A stretch of 64,000 nt of DNA. Source: CAMFTQ01 sp051881615 (lineage in GTDB: Bacteria > Bacillota > Clostridia > Oscillospirales > Acutalibacteraceae). Below are positions 9,049 through 18,058 of this stretch, piece after piece. The position numbers and the translations under genes are program-made. The first letter of the stretch is position 1. Every line of letters starts with the position of its first letter. The notes under the pieces are model-generated. The model saw only the letters and a program-made list of their open reading frames with translations, ran no database searches and was not told the origin of the DNA. The stretch is from the NCBI GenBank assembly GCA_051881615.1, contig JBJEQF010000033.1, positions 25,252 to 89,251 on the forward strand. The letters are read 5' to 3'.

Positions 9049-10461
9049 TTACCCGATAAGCTCTTTTATCTTTGCTTCTGCCGCTGTGGGGTCTGCCTTT
9101 CCTCTGCTGTTTTTCATTACAAAGCCGACAAGAGATTTAAGCGCCTTTTCTTTGCCGCCCTTGTAGTCTGCTACTGCGTTCGGGTTGCTCTCAACTGCCT
9201 GCTTGCAAAGGTCAGTAAGTGCGTTGTCGTCAAGTCCTGCCATATCGCTTTCGCTGATATACTCTGTTGCGCTCTTTCCGCTTTCGAGCATTTTGTCAAG
9301 CGCAGACTTTGCAAGATTATTTCTGATTTTACCGCTTTCAAGGATTTTAACAAGCTCCGATAGCTGTGCAGGTGTAATCTTGATGTTAAACTCCTCTTTG
9401 TCAGACTCTGTGACAAGTGTGCGGAAAATCTGACCGATAATGAAGTTTGCAACTGTCTTTGGATTTTTAACATCCTTACAGGTTTCGTCAAAAAATTCAG
9501 AGATTTTTCTGTATTTTGTCAGAAGCTGTGCGTCTGTTTCGGGAATACCAAGCTCTGTAACGTATCTTTCACGCTTGCTCTCGGGAAGCTCGGGAAGTGA
9601 TTGTCTTATTTCTTCAATTTCCTCATCTGTTACGCTTATTGTAACAAGGTCAGGCTCTCTGAAATAGCGGTAATCGTGAGCATCCTCCTTGCCACGCATA
9701 GGTGAGGTTGTGTTAGTAGCGTCGTCATAGCGCAGGGTTTCCTGTATTACCTTGCCGCCTGATTCGATTAAATCAACCTGACGTTCAAATTCGTACTCCA
9801 TAGCCTTTGCTATATAGGTTATTGAGTTCATATTCTTAATCTCTGTTCTTGTGCCGAACTTTTCACTGCCGACAGGACGAACAGAAATATTAACATCACA
9901 GCGCATTGAACCCTCCTGCATTTTGCAGTCGGAAATGCCGATATAGCGCATAACCTGCTGGAGCTTTTCAACGTATTCTCTTGCTTCGTCAACTGACCTG
10001 ATGTCAGGCTCTGAAACAATTTCGATAAGCGGAACGCCGCCTCGGTTGTAGTCAACGTATGTGTCGCCGCGCTCGTGAATAAGCTTGCCTGCGTCCTCTT
10101 CTATATGAATACGTGTCAGACGGATTTTTCTGCCGTTGCTAAGCTGAACATAACCGCCCTCGCACAACGGCATATCATACTGCGAAATCTGATAAGCCTT
10201 TGGCAAATCGGGATAGCAGTAGTTTTTTCTGTCCATTTTTGACACGTTTGCAATTTTGCAGTTTGTAGCAAGTCCTGCCATAATTGCGTACTTTACAACC
10301 TGCTTGTTAAGCTTTGGCAGTGTACCCGGCAAGCCGATGCAGACAGGACAGCAGTGAGTGTTTGGTTCACCGCCGAACTCTGTGGTACAGCCACAGAAAA
10401 TTTTTGTTTTTGTGCCAAGCTCGATATGTGTTTCAAAGCCTGCTACCATTTCATATTTCAT
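9049..10461 (-). CDS. gatB: Asp/Glu-tRNA amidotransferase subunit B
   Basis: tRNA-binding kinase subunit of GatCAB, which converts Glu-tRNA-Gln and Asp-tRNA-Asn to the correct amides. The 470-residue protein starts MKYEMVAGFETHIELGTKTK, has the zinc cysteines (CGC, HCCPVCIGLPG) and the C-terminal YqeY-like tail domain. The ATG at 10461 overlaps the gatA stop as ATGA, so a slightly longer in-frame start upstream is not needed. Last gene of the aspS-gatC-gatA-gatB operon. Confidence 0.96.
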   Translation of the reverse strand: MKYEMVAGFETHIELGTKTKIFCGCTTEFGGEPNTHCCPVCIGLPGTLPKLNKQVVKYAIMAGLATNCKIANVSKMDRKNYCYPDLPKAYQISQYDMPLCEGGYVQLSNGRKIRLTRIHIEEDAGKLIHERGDTYVDYNRGGVPLIEIVSEPDIRSVDEAREYVEKLQQVMRYIGISDCKMQEGSMRCDVNISVRPVGSEKFGTRTEIKNMNSITYIAKAMEYEFERQVDLIESGGKVIQETLRYDDATNTTSPMRGKEDAHDYRYFREPDLVTISVTDEEIEEIRQSLPELPESKRERYVTELGIPETDAQLLTKYRKISEFFDETCKDVKNPKTVANFIIGQIFRTLVTESDKEEFNIKITPAQLSELVKILESGKIRNNLAKSALDKMLESGKSATEYISESDMAGLDDNALTDLCKQAVESNPNAVADYKGGKEKALKSLVGFVMKNSRGKADPTAAEAKIKELIG

Positions 10462-11915
10462 AGCTGCACACCCCACTTTGTCGCCTTGAATTTGTCAGGC
10501 TGTGATTGCTGATATTTATAAGCAGCATTTAAAATCTGCGCTTCTTTAAATCTGTTGCCGATAAGCTGCATACCGATAGGCATACCGTTTGCGTTAAAGC
10601 CGCAGGGGATTGATACGGCAGGAAGTCCTGCGATATTTATCGGAACTGTGCAGATATCGGTAAGATATGTTTCGATAGGATCTGATACTGCGTGACCCAT
10701 CTTAAATGCTGTCATAGGCACTGTAGGAGCTAAGATAACGTCACAGCTTTCAAATGCGTTGTCAAATGCTTTTACGATAGCTCCTCTTAAATTCTGCGCC
10801 TTTTTGTAATATGCGTCATAATAGCCTGCCGAAAGCACATACGTACCGAGGAGTATTCTGCGCTGAACCTCTTTGCCGAAGCCCTCACTTCTTGTTTTGC
10901 ACATCATCTCGTGAATACTCTCGTAATGCTCTGTCTTGTAGCCGTAACGAATACCGTCATATCTGCCGAGGTTTGAAGAAGCCTCGGCACAGGCTAAAAT
11001 ATAGTAAACAGGCAGAGCGTATTTTAAAGCAGGAAGATCAAAATAAACAATCTCTGCTCCCATACTCTCGTAAACCTTAGCAGCGTCTAAGATTGCGTTT
11101 TTAACATCGTCACGCACGCCGTCAAGGTACTCTCTTGCAATACCGATTTTCATACCCTTAATATCATTGTTAAGCGTATCAAAGGTACTGCCGTTTACGT
11201 TACCTCTTGATGTGCTGTCCTTCTCGTCATATAGTGAAATTGCGTCATACACCAAAGCGGCGTCCTCTACGCTTGTGGCGATAGGTCCTATCTGGTCAAA
11301 GCTGCTTGCGTATGCGATAAGTCCAAAGCGGGATACTGCGCCGTAGGTCGGCTTTAAGCCTACAATACCGCAGAAGCTTGCCGGCTGACGGATTGAACCG
11401 CCTGTGTCTGAGCCTAAGCCGTATGCCGCAATATTTCCGCCGACAGCAGACGCAACGCCGCCCGAGCTGCCGCCTGCACAATGCTCAATATTGTGCGGAT
11501 TTGTTGCACCGCCGAAGCAGGAGGTTTCGCAGGAGCTGCCCATAGCGAACTCATCCATATTTGTTTTGCCGAGCAGTACAGCGTTTTGCTTTTTCAGAAT
11601 GTCCCAAACCGTTGCGTTATAAATCGGCTTGTAGCCTGTGAGGATTTTTGAACAGCAGGTGGTTTCGATACCCTTTGTAGAGATATTGTCCTTGAGCGTC
11701 ATAGGAATACCCTCAAGCGGCAAGAGCTTTTTGCCCTGTGCGATTTTTTCGTCAACCTCTTTTGCCGTCTGCAAAGCCTGTTCGGGCGTAACGGCTACAT
11801 ATGCGTTAAGTTCTTTATTAGCCTTGTCTATCTCTTCAAGATATTTATTTGTAAGCTCTGTGCAGGAAATCTGCTTTGTAGCAAGCATTTCGCTAAGCCT
11901 TGAAATTGTTCCCAT
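10458..11915 (-). CDS. gatA: Asp/Glu-tRNA amidotransferase subunit A
   Basis: Glutaminase (amidase) subunit of GatCAB. The 485-residue protein carries the amidase signature GGSSGGVASAVGG, with the Ser-cisSer-Lys catalytic set (Lys in TLKDNIST, Ser in GGSSGG, Ser in GSDTGGSIRQPAS). It releases ammonia from glutamine, which travels to the GatB site. AAAGGA lies upstream of the ATG; the gene overlaps gatB by four bases. Confidence 0.97.
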   Translation of the reverse strand: MGTISRLSEMLATKQISCTELTNKYLEEIDKANKELNAYVAVTPEQALQTAKEVDEKIAQGKKLLPLEGIPMTLKDNISTKGIETTCCSKILTGYKPIYNATVWDILKKQNAVLLGKTNMDEFAMGSSCETSCFGGATNPHNIEHCAGGSSGGVASAVGGNIAAYGLGSDTGGSIRQPASFCGIVGLKPTYGAVSRFGLIAYASSFDQIGPIATSVEDAALVYDAISLYDEKDSTSRGNVNGSTFDTLNNDIKGMKIGIAREYLDGVRDDVKNAILDAAKVYESMGAEIVYFDLPALKYALPVYYILACAEASSNLGRYDGIRYGYKTEHYESIHEMMCKTRSEGFGKEVQRRILLGTYVLSAGYYDAYYKKAQNLRGAIVKAFDNAFESCDVILAPTVPMTAFKMGHAVSDPIETYLTDICTVPINIAGLPAVSIPCGFNANGMPIGMQLIGNRFKEAQILNAAYKYQQSQPDKFKATKWGVQL

Positions 11916-11944
11916 AATAATGCAGTCCTTTCATAAGGGTAAAA

Positions 11945-12223
11945 TCAGGATCTCTTCTTTACCAAAAAATGATCCTGTGCGCTGTCGGGCGCATTTCTCA
12001 AAATATCTTCGTTGCTGTATGACGGAACAACCTCGTCCTCTCGAAAAGCGTTAGACAGATTGTTGATGTTGTCAAATTCTGTGCCGTCCTCTGCGGCATT
12101 GTTTATTGTATCTGCAAAGCTTATTATATTCTGCATTTCCTGCGTCAGAGCGTCAAGCTCCTCCTCGGGAACATACAGCTTTGAAAGCAAAGCGATGTTT
12201 TCTATATCTTCTCTTGTTATCAT
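11945..12223 (-). CDS. gatC: Asp/Glu-tRNA amidotransferase subunit C
   Basis: The 92-residue protein has the typical N-terminal helix (MITREDIENIALLSKLYVPEEEL) and the C-terminal REDEVVPSYSNEDILRNAPD pattern of GatC, which clamps GatA to GatB. GAAAGGAG precedes the ATG. It lies between aspS and gatA with short gaps (33 and 29 bases). Confidence 0.95.
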   Translation of the reverse strand: MITREDIENIALLSKLYVPEEELDALTQEMQNIISFADTINNAAEDGTEFDNINNLSNAFREDEVVPSYSNEDILRNAPDSAQDHFLVKKRS

Positions 12224-12256
12224 TGCAATAGCTCCTTTCGATAAGGGATTGTATGA

Positions 12257-14005
12257 TTATCTCAGCTTGATGTGAACCTCTCTGAGCTGCTGCTCTGTTA
12301 CCTCGCCCGGTGAGCCTAAAAGAACGTCCTGTGCATTTGAGTTCATCGGGAATGCGATAACCTCACGGATGTTTTCTTCCTCAGTAAGCAGCATAATCAT
12401 TCTGTCAACACCGGGAGCCATACCTGCGTGTGGCGGTGCACCGTACTGGAACGCATTGTATAGAGCAGAGAATTTTGCTTTTAAGTCGTCCTCGCTGTAG
12501 CCTGCAATCTCAAAAGCCTTAATCATAATGTCAAGGTCATGGTTACGAACAGCGCCTGATGAAAGCTCAACGCCGTTGCAGACAATGTCGTACTGATATG
12601 CAAGAATGTCTGTAGGCTCTTTGTTTAGCAGGCTGTCCATACCGCCCTGCGGCATAGAGAACGGGTTGTGTGTAAAGATAACCTTGCCCGATTCCTCGTC
12701 ATATTCATACATCGGGAAGTCAACTATAAAGCACATTTCAAATTTTGATTTATCAATAAGGTCAAGACGTGTTGCAACCTCTGTGCGGATTTGTCCTGCA
12801 AGCTTCGGTGCCATATCGGCAGTATCTGCAATAAAGTAGATAACGTCGCCTGCCTTTGAGTTATTCTTCTCAATAAGCTTTTCTCGGTCGCCCTCTTTTA
12901 AGAACTTGTCGATAGGCCCGTCAAAGAGCATATCGTCTGTCACCTTAACATAACCTAAGCCCTTCATACCGATAGACAGAGCGAACTCCTCCATCTTTTT
13001 AAACCAGCTTTTTGACTGTGAAGCGGCATTCGGTACGTTTATAGTGCGGACTGTTTTCTTTCTGAATGGCGCAAAGTCTGTTTCAACGAACATATCGCTC
13101 ATATCTACAATTACAAGCGGATTTCTCAGGTCAGGCTTGTCTGTGCCGTATTTCACCATACTCTCGGCATACGGAATTTTCTTAAACGGTGGCTTTGAAA
13201 CCTCTTTGTCGCTGAATTTTGTGAACGCTTCGTACAGAACCTCCTCGGCTACTGCGAAAACGTCCTCCTGTGTTGCAAAGCTCATTTCAAAGTCGAGCTG
13301 ATAGAACTCGCCCGGTGAACGGTCTGCTCTTGCGTCCTCATCTCGAAAGCACGGAGCAATCTGGAAATATCTGTCAAAACCCGATACCATCAGAAGCTGT
13401 TTGAAAATCTGCGGAGCCTGTGGCAGAGCGTAGAATTTGCCCTTGTGCTTACGGCTCGGAATAAGATAGTCACGTGCACCCTCGGGTGATGATGTGGAAA
13501 GGATAGGGGTCTGAATTTCTAAAAATCCCATCTCGGTCATTTTACTTCTGAGGAAAGAAATAATCTGTGAGCGAAGCACGATGTTGTTATGAACCTTCTG
13601 ATTTCTTAAATCGAGGAAGCGGTATTTTAAGCGGACATCCTCTGATGTGTTTGTCGATGTTGCAACCTCAAACGGAAGATTGTTTTTACATTTGCCCAGT
13701 ACAGTCAGACTGTCTGTGTGGATTTCTACAGTGCCTGTTGCGATTTTCGGGTTGATTGTATCCTCGTCACGCTTTAACACCTTACCGCTTACGGTAACGG
13801 TACATTCTCTGTTTACGCCGTTTAACAGGCTGTCGTCGTGAACAACAACCTGAACAACTCCGTAATGGTCACGCACGTCAACAAACATAACGCCGCCGTG
13901 GTCACGAATATTCTCTACCCAGCCGGCAACCTTAACCTCGCTGCCGATATGCTCTTCTCTTAATTCTCCGCAGGTAACTGTGCGGTACATATTAGCCTTT
14001 ATCAT
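12257..14005 (-). CDS. aspS: Aspartyl-tRNA synthetase, probably non-discriminating
   Basis: Class II synthetase of 582 residues: N-terminal OB fold, catalytic core with FRDEDARADRSPGEF, the bacterial GAD insertion, and motif 3 (GMAPGVDRMIMLL). In the anticodon-binding loop it reads IRDHGG with His36, where discriminating enzymes such as that of E. coli have Leu. This His is known from enzymes that also charge tRNA-Asn. With gatCAB in the same operon, the likely role is to supply both Asp-tRNA-Asp and Asp-tRNA-Asn. AAAGGA 10 bases upstream supports the start at 14005. Confidence 0.95.
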   Translation of the reverse strand: MIKANMYRTVTCGELREEHIGSEVKVAGWVENIRDHGGVMFVDVRDHYGVVQVVVHDDSLLNGVNRECTVTVSGKVLKRDEDTINPKIATGTVEIHTDSLTVLGKCKNNLPFEVATSTNTSEDVRLKYRFLDLRNQKVHNNIVLRSQIISFLRSKMTEMGFLEIQTPILSTSSPEGARDYLIPSRKHKGKFYALPQAPQIFKQLLMVSGFDRYFQIAPCFRDEDARADRSPGEFYQLDFEMSFATQEDVFAVAEEVLYEAFTKFSDKEVSKPPFKKIPYAESMVKYGTDKPDLRNPLVIVDMSDMFVETDFAPFRKKTVRTINVPNAASQSKSWFKKMEEFALSIGMKGLGYVKVTDDMLFDGPIDKFLKEGDREKLIEKNNSKAGDVIYFIADTADMAPKLAGQIRTEVATRLDLIDKSKFEMCFIVDFPMYEYDEESGKVIFTHNPFSMPQGGMDSLLNKEPTDILAYQYDIVCNGVELSSGAVRNHDLDIMIKAFEIAGYSEDDLKAKFSALYNAFQYGAPPHAGMAPGVDRMIMLLTEEENIREVIAFPMNSNAQDVLLGSPGEVTEQQLREVHIKLR

Positions 14006-14046
14006 TTAAAATTATCCTTTCAAGGTTATTTTTACAAATATAGAAA

Positions 14047-14075
14047 ATTATAACACAAACGGCTGTACTTTTCAA
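14047..14075 (-). promoter_or_regulatory. Sigma-A-type promoter of aspS-gatCAB
   Basis: On the - strand TTGAAA (14075-14070) and TATAAT (14052-14047) are separated by 17 bases. The short leader, about 35 bases, leaves no room for a T-box. Confidence 0.65.
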
Positions 14076-14739
14076 GATTTAATACTAAACTTCGCATAAA
14101 ATTCGCATAAAAAGCCGATAAGATTTTCAGAAAATCTGCGTATATATGCTCAATGTATAGTAATATGAGGTTTTTGCTCAATTATTATCTTAGTTTGTTT
14201 TTCAAAAATAATGGTTATGCGGTAGATTTCTTTGTATTTTGTTTCATCTATTTTAAAATTTTTGTTTCCTTGATTTATTTCTTCTTAATCACACTTTTCT
14301 TTTGTCTGAAAAGAAAAGTTGCAAAAGAAAGCAGATTTAAGGGGACAGGGGTTTCGATCCCCTTTCCCCTTAAATATCCCCTTTCCCTAAACGACCAAAG
14401 GGTCAGTGACCCTTTGGAATCCTTTAGCCGCCTCGCTTCGCTTTGGCTGTGTTGTGCGTTATTTATTTATGCTTTTCGCTTAGCGAAAAGCCACCGATAT
14501 TATTCATTATTAATTATACATTCTTCATTATTCATTAAATTGTACCATAGACCCTTTGTAATCCTTTAGCCGCCTACGCTTTGCTTTGGCTGGGTTGTGT
14601 GCTGCCTCCCCTTAGCAAAGGTAGGCTTTGCGTATTCTGCAACAAATATAAACACACATCATTTACAATAGAACCTTATCTTAAAAACAGCAACAGGTCG
14701 GCAGCTTAATCACTGCCAACCTGTTATAAGCTATGTTAA
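14076..14739 (+). repeat. Repeat-rich non-coding stretch between aspS and glyA
   Basis: No supported gene. It holds three inverted repeats: 14336-14351 with 14359-14374 (16-bp arms, nearly perfect, TTTAAGGGG ends), 14395-14417 (perfect 11-bp arms around one base), and 14471-14491 (perfect 10-bp arms around one base). Two imperfect direct copies of a roughly 50-bp unit lie at 14408-14459 and 14550-14602 (sharing CCTTTAGCCGCCT and GCTTTGGCTG). Between them is an A/T-rich ATTATTCATTATTAATTA-type stretch. The pattern is that of decayed small mobile repeats. Confidence 0.7.
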
Positions 14740-15987
14740 TTATTCGTATAAGGGATATTTAGCGCAAAGCTCTTCAACGCCTACTCTTACCTTGTCAGCG
14801 TTGCCCTCGAAGTCGCTTATTACCATTGAGATGAACTCTGCAATTTTGTCGCAGTCCTCCTCTTTTAAGCCTCTTGTAGTAACTGCAGCCGTACCGATTC
14901 TGATACCGCTTGTTACAAACGGACTTCTCGGCTCGTTCGGAACTGTGTTCTTGTTTACTGTGATGTAAACATCGTCAAGTCTTGCCTCAAGCTCTTTACC
15001 TGTAAGCTCTGTATCACGTAAATCCATAAGCATAACGTGGTTGTCTGTTCCTCCGCTTACGAGCTTATGACCTCTTTTTACAAGTCCGTCTGCAAGTGCC
15101 TTGCAGTTTGCTACTACCTGCTTGCCGTATTCCTTGAATTCAGGCTTTAAGGCTTCGCCTAAGCATACAGCCTTTGCTGCGATAATGTGCATCAGAGGGC
15201 CGCCCTGTGTGCCGGGGAAAATAGCCTTGTCTATTGCCTTTGCGTGTTCCTCACCGCAGAGGATAAGACCGCCGCGAGGGCCTCTTAATGTTTTATGAGT
15301 TGTTGTTGTGACAAAATGAGCATACGGAACAGGACTTGGGTGAACGCCTGCCGCTACCAAGCCTGCTATATGAGCCATATCTACCATAAGATATGCGCCG
15401 ACCTCATCGGCAATTTCTCTGAAACGCTTGAAGTCGATAATTCTCGGGTATGCGCTTGCGCCGCATACTATCATCTTCGGCTTACATTCCTTTGCGATTT
15501 CAAGCACCTTATCGTAGTCTATTCTGTGTGTTTCGGGATCAACTCCGTACGGAACAAAGTTAAAGTAATTGCCCGACATATTTACAGGTGAGCCGTGCGT
15601 CAAGTGACCGCCCTCATTTAGGTTCATACCCATTACTGTGTCGCCGGGCTTTAGCATTGCAAAGTAAACAGCCATATTTGCCTGTGCGCCTGAGTGTGGC
15701 TGAACGTTTGCGTGTTCTGCGCCGAAAAGCTTACAAGCTCTTTCGATAGCGATTTTTTCTACAATATCTACGCACTGACAGCCACCGTAATATCTTTTGC
15801 CCGGATAGCCCTCTGCGTATTTGTTTGTGAGCAAGCTGCCCATAGCCGCCATAACTGCAGGTGAAACGATGTTTTCGCTTGCGATAAGCTCTAAGTTTCT
15901 TCTCTGTCTTTTTTGCTCAAGAAGCATAGCCTCTCCGACTTCTTTGTCATACTTCTCTACAAAATCAATGCTGTGTACTAAATCCAT
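14740..15987 (-). CDS. glyA: Serine hydroxymethyltransferase
   Basis: PLP enzyme interconverting serine and glycine with tetrahydrofolate, the main source of one-carbon units. The 415-residue protein has the PLP-lysine motif TTTTHKTLRGPRGG, the N-terminal RQRRNLELIASEN motif, and normal length. Two ATGs are possible; AAGGAG is 7 bases from the one at 15987 but only 1 base from the one at 15993, so 15987 is chosen. It has its own promoter and is a single-gene unit. Confidence 0.96.
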   Translation of the reverse strand: MDLVHSIDFVEKYDKEVGEAMLLEQKRQRRNLELIASENIVSPAVMAAMGSLLTNKYAEGYPGKRYYGGCQCVDIVEKIAIERACKLFGAEHANVQPHSGAQANMAVYFAMLKPGDTVMGMNLNEGGHLTHGSPVNMSGNYFNFVPYGVDPETHRIDYDKVLEIAKECKPKMIVCGASAYPRIIDFKRFREIADEVGAYLMVDMAHIAGLVAAGVHPSPVPYAHFVTTTTHKTLRGPRGGLILCGEEHAKAIDKAIFPGTQGGPLMHIIAAKAVCLGEALKPEFKEYGKQVVANCKALADGLVKRGHKLVSGGTDNHVMLMDLRDTELTGKELEARLDDVYITVNKNTVPNEPRSPFVTSGIRIGTAAVTTRGLKEEDCDKIAEFISMVISDFEGNADKVRVGVEELCAKYPLYE

Positions 15988-16022
15988 AACCATTCTCCTT
16001 AAATATTTAATAATCCGTTGAT

Positions 16023-16051
16023 ATTATACATCAAAAACAGACTTTATTCAA
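16023..16051 (-). promoter_or_regulatory. Sigma-A-type promoter of glyA
   Basis: TTGAAT (16051-16046) and TATAAT (16028-16023) on the - strand are spaced by 17 bases. The -35 element overlaps the stop codon end of dusB. Confidence 0.6.
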
Positions 16052-17018
16052 CATTTGTTTGTGCCTTTAAAATTCTGTAACATAAATCGTCAAGCTCTGA
16101 CAATGTGCTTAGCTTTCCTGCTTCATTTCTGAATTTTGCCGCACCCTTGAAGCCCTTGAGGTACCACGCAACGTGCTTTCTTGCTTCTCTCATACCGTAT
16201 TTTTCTGTTTTGTACTCACAGATTTTTTCGATATGCTTTTTCATCACCGCTATTTTTTCTTCTGCTGTGGGCGGTTTTATGACTGTGCCGTCTGACAGAA
16301 ACGCTTCTATCTCTCTGAAAATCCACGGGTTTCCGAGCGCTCCTCTGCCAATCATCAGCAAATCGCAGCTTGTCCTTTCAAGAACGTCCTTTGCTACTTT
16401 TGCCGATGTTATATCGCCATTTGCTATAACAGGAATACTCACCGCTTTTTTAACCTCTGCGATTATCTCGTAATCAACAGGCGGTGCGTAATACTGCTGA
16501 CGTGTTCTGCCGTGAACCGTTACAGCCGCCGCGCCGTTTGCCTCGCAGATTTTTGCAACCTCTACGGCGTTTACGCTGTTTTCGTCCCAGCCCTTTCTGA
16601 TTTTTACCGTTACGGGGATACTGACTGCATTGCTTACAGCCTTTACTATCTCACCGCAAAGTCGGGGATTTTTCATCAGCGCACTGCCGCTGCCGTTACC
16701 GCTGATTTTCGGTGCAGGGCAACCCATATTTATATCTATGACAGACGGCTTGTACCTTTTTGCAAATTCTGCCGCTGACGCCATTGTTGACGGCTCGTCG
16801 CCGAAAATCTGTACCGCACACGGCTTGCCTGTTTCTGTGCTTTCCATAAGCTCCGCACTTTTTTGGCTGTTAAACGATATTCCCTTTGAGCTTACCATTT
16901 CTGTGACTGTGTAGCCTGCGCCGAAGTCTGTGCATAAATCACGAAAAGCTCTGTCGGCGGCTCCCGCCATAGGCGCTAAGGCTGTAAAGCCGTTTATTGT
17001 AACATCCTTTATCTTCAT
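16044..17018 (-). CDS. dusB: tRNA-dihydrouridine synthase (DusB type)
   Basis: FMN enzyme reducing uridines in tRNA D-loops. The 324-residue protein has the TIM-barrel signature APMAGAADRAFR near the N-terminus, the catalytic Cys in NMGCPAPK, and the FMN-phosphate site IGRGALGNPWIF. The ATG at 17018 overlaps the stop of the preceding gene (TGATG); an in-frame GTG one codon earlier is less likely. It is the last gene of the gpr-spoIIP operon. Confidence 0.93.
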   Translation of the reverse strand: MKIKDVTINGFTALAPMAGAADRAFRDLCTDFGAGYTVTEMVSSKGISFNSQKSAELMESTETGKPCAVQIFGDEPSTMASAAEFAKRYKPSVIDINMGCPAPKISGNGSGSALMKNPRLCGEIVKAVSNAVSIPVTVKIRKGWDENSVNAVEVAKICEANGAAAVTVHGRTRQQYYAPPVDYEIIAEVKKAVSIPVIANGDITSAKVAKDVLERTSCDLLMIGRGALGNPWIFREIEAFLSDGTVIKPPTAEEKIAVMKKHIEKICEYKTEKYGMREARKHVAWYLKGFKGAAKFRNEAGKLSTLSELDDLCYRILKAQTNVE

Positions 17019-18043
17019 CACTTTGCTTTATTTTCCTGCTTGTCCACTAAGCGCTCACCGCTTTCGGGATTGCGCATATTCGGGTAAATTTGTGTTAAAA
17101 AGTCATCATCTAAGTTATTGTCAAGAAATCTGTCAAACGAGGTTTTCGGCGCAATATCCTTTTGACGTTCGCCCATTCTGACAACTGCCGCAGAGCTTAT
17201 GAACATATCAAACGCCATAAACAGCACCAGCACCCACGTTACAAGTCTGCCGATTTTATTCGGTATTCTTTCAATAAGAGCCGACATAAGCGGATAAATA
17301 AATTTAAGCCAAACTATGGCAAGTATGCCCCAGAATAACGAGTACAAAAGACACGTTCTGCCGCCGATATTGAAGGGGATATCGCTGTAATCCCACGACA
17401 CCGTGCCCATAAACATCTCCTGAAAATACGAGCATAGCCACTCGAACGCACCGCCGATTACAGAACCGCCTATAAAGATAACCAAATCTCGCTGATGCCT
17501 TAATATGTATAGGACGATTGTAATTACTACTGCGCCAAAGCCGTAAACAGGATTAAACGGTCCGTAAACCACACCCTGACGGCACTCAAGATGCCCCTCG
17601 GTGACAAGGCAGAAAAGTATCTCGACAATAACTCCTACAAATGAGCCGATAAAAAACACCCAGAATAATTTGTAGAAATTAAGTCCTGTAGCAAACGAAT
17701 TCTTATTAGTCTGTTCAAAAATCTTTTTGGCAGACATTGTTCGTTTCTGAACCGAACCCTTGAATTTAGAAAATCTTTCCTTCAGCCTTGCAAGATGTGT
17801 ATCCTTTTTATTTTCGGGTTCAGGTGGCTGTTCCTGCGTTTTATCCTTATCAGAATCAAATGCAGAAATCTTTTCGGTAAGCTTTGAGATTACATTTTTA
17901 AGCTGCTCTATTTCAAGCTCAAGAAGTCTGACCTTTTCGTCCTGATTTATATTCTGCTCGTTCTCCTGCTTTTTTTCTTCGGTTACATTTGTTTTTTCCT
18001 CTTTGATAACCTCTTCATTTTTGTTTTTCGGCTTATTACTCAA
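17018..18043 (-). CDS. CmpB/DUF1113-like membrane protein (putative ABC-transporter type IV)
   Basis: The 341-residue protein has a charged coiled-coil N-terminus (about 1-75), a basic linker, and five or six membrane segments from about residue 125 to 300. The core (GSFVGVIVEILFCLV, YGPFNPVYGFGAV, GGAFEWLCSYFQE) matches the family often named ABC_trans_CmpB. Its function is not established. The start is TTG with GAGGTGA upstream. It lies 15 bases after a Thr/Glu-rich membrane protein and touches dusB. The linkage to gpr and spoIIP suggests, but does not prove, a sporulation or envelope role. Confidence 0.75.
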   Translation of the reverse strand: MSNKPKNKNEEVIKEEKTNVTEEKKQENEQNINQDEKVRLLELEIEQLKNVISKLTEKISAFDSDKDKTQEQPPEPENKKDTHLARLKERFSKFKGSVQKRTMSAKKIFEQTNKNSFATGLNFYKLFWVFFIGSFVGVIVEILFCLVTEGHLECRQGVVYGPFNPVYGFGAVVITIVLYILRHQRDLVIFIGGSVIGGAFEWLCSYFQEMFMGTVSWDYSDIPFNIGGRTCLLYSLFWGILAIVWLKFIYPLMSALIERIPNKIGRLVTWVLVLFMAFDMFISSAAVVRMGERQKDIAPKTSFDRFLDNNLDDDFLTQIYPNMRNPESGERLVDKQENKAK

Positions 18044-18058
18044 TTTTGTTCACCTCTT

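Noticed and set aside
9034..12275. Several + strand open frames across gatB, gatA and gatC
   Set aside because: They are antisense to strongly conserved genes and give Ser/Leu-rich products without family features.
12257..14075. Possible T-box leader before aspS
   Set aside because: The promoter lies about 40 bases from the start codon, too close for a T-box, and no T-box sequence is present.
14153..14569. A 138-codon open frame in the aspS-glyA gap
   Set aside because: No ribosome site, low-complexity Phe/Leu-rich product, and it runs through palindromes and direct repeats.
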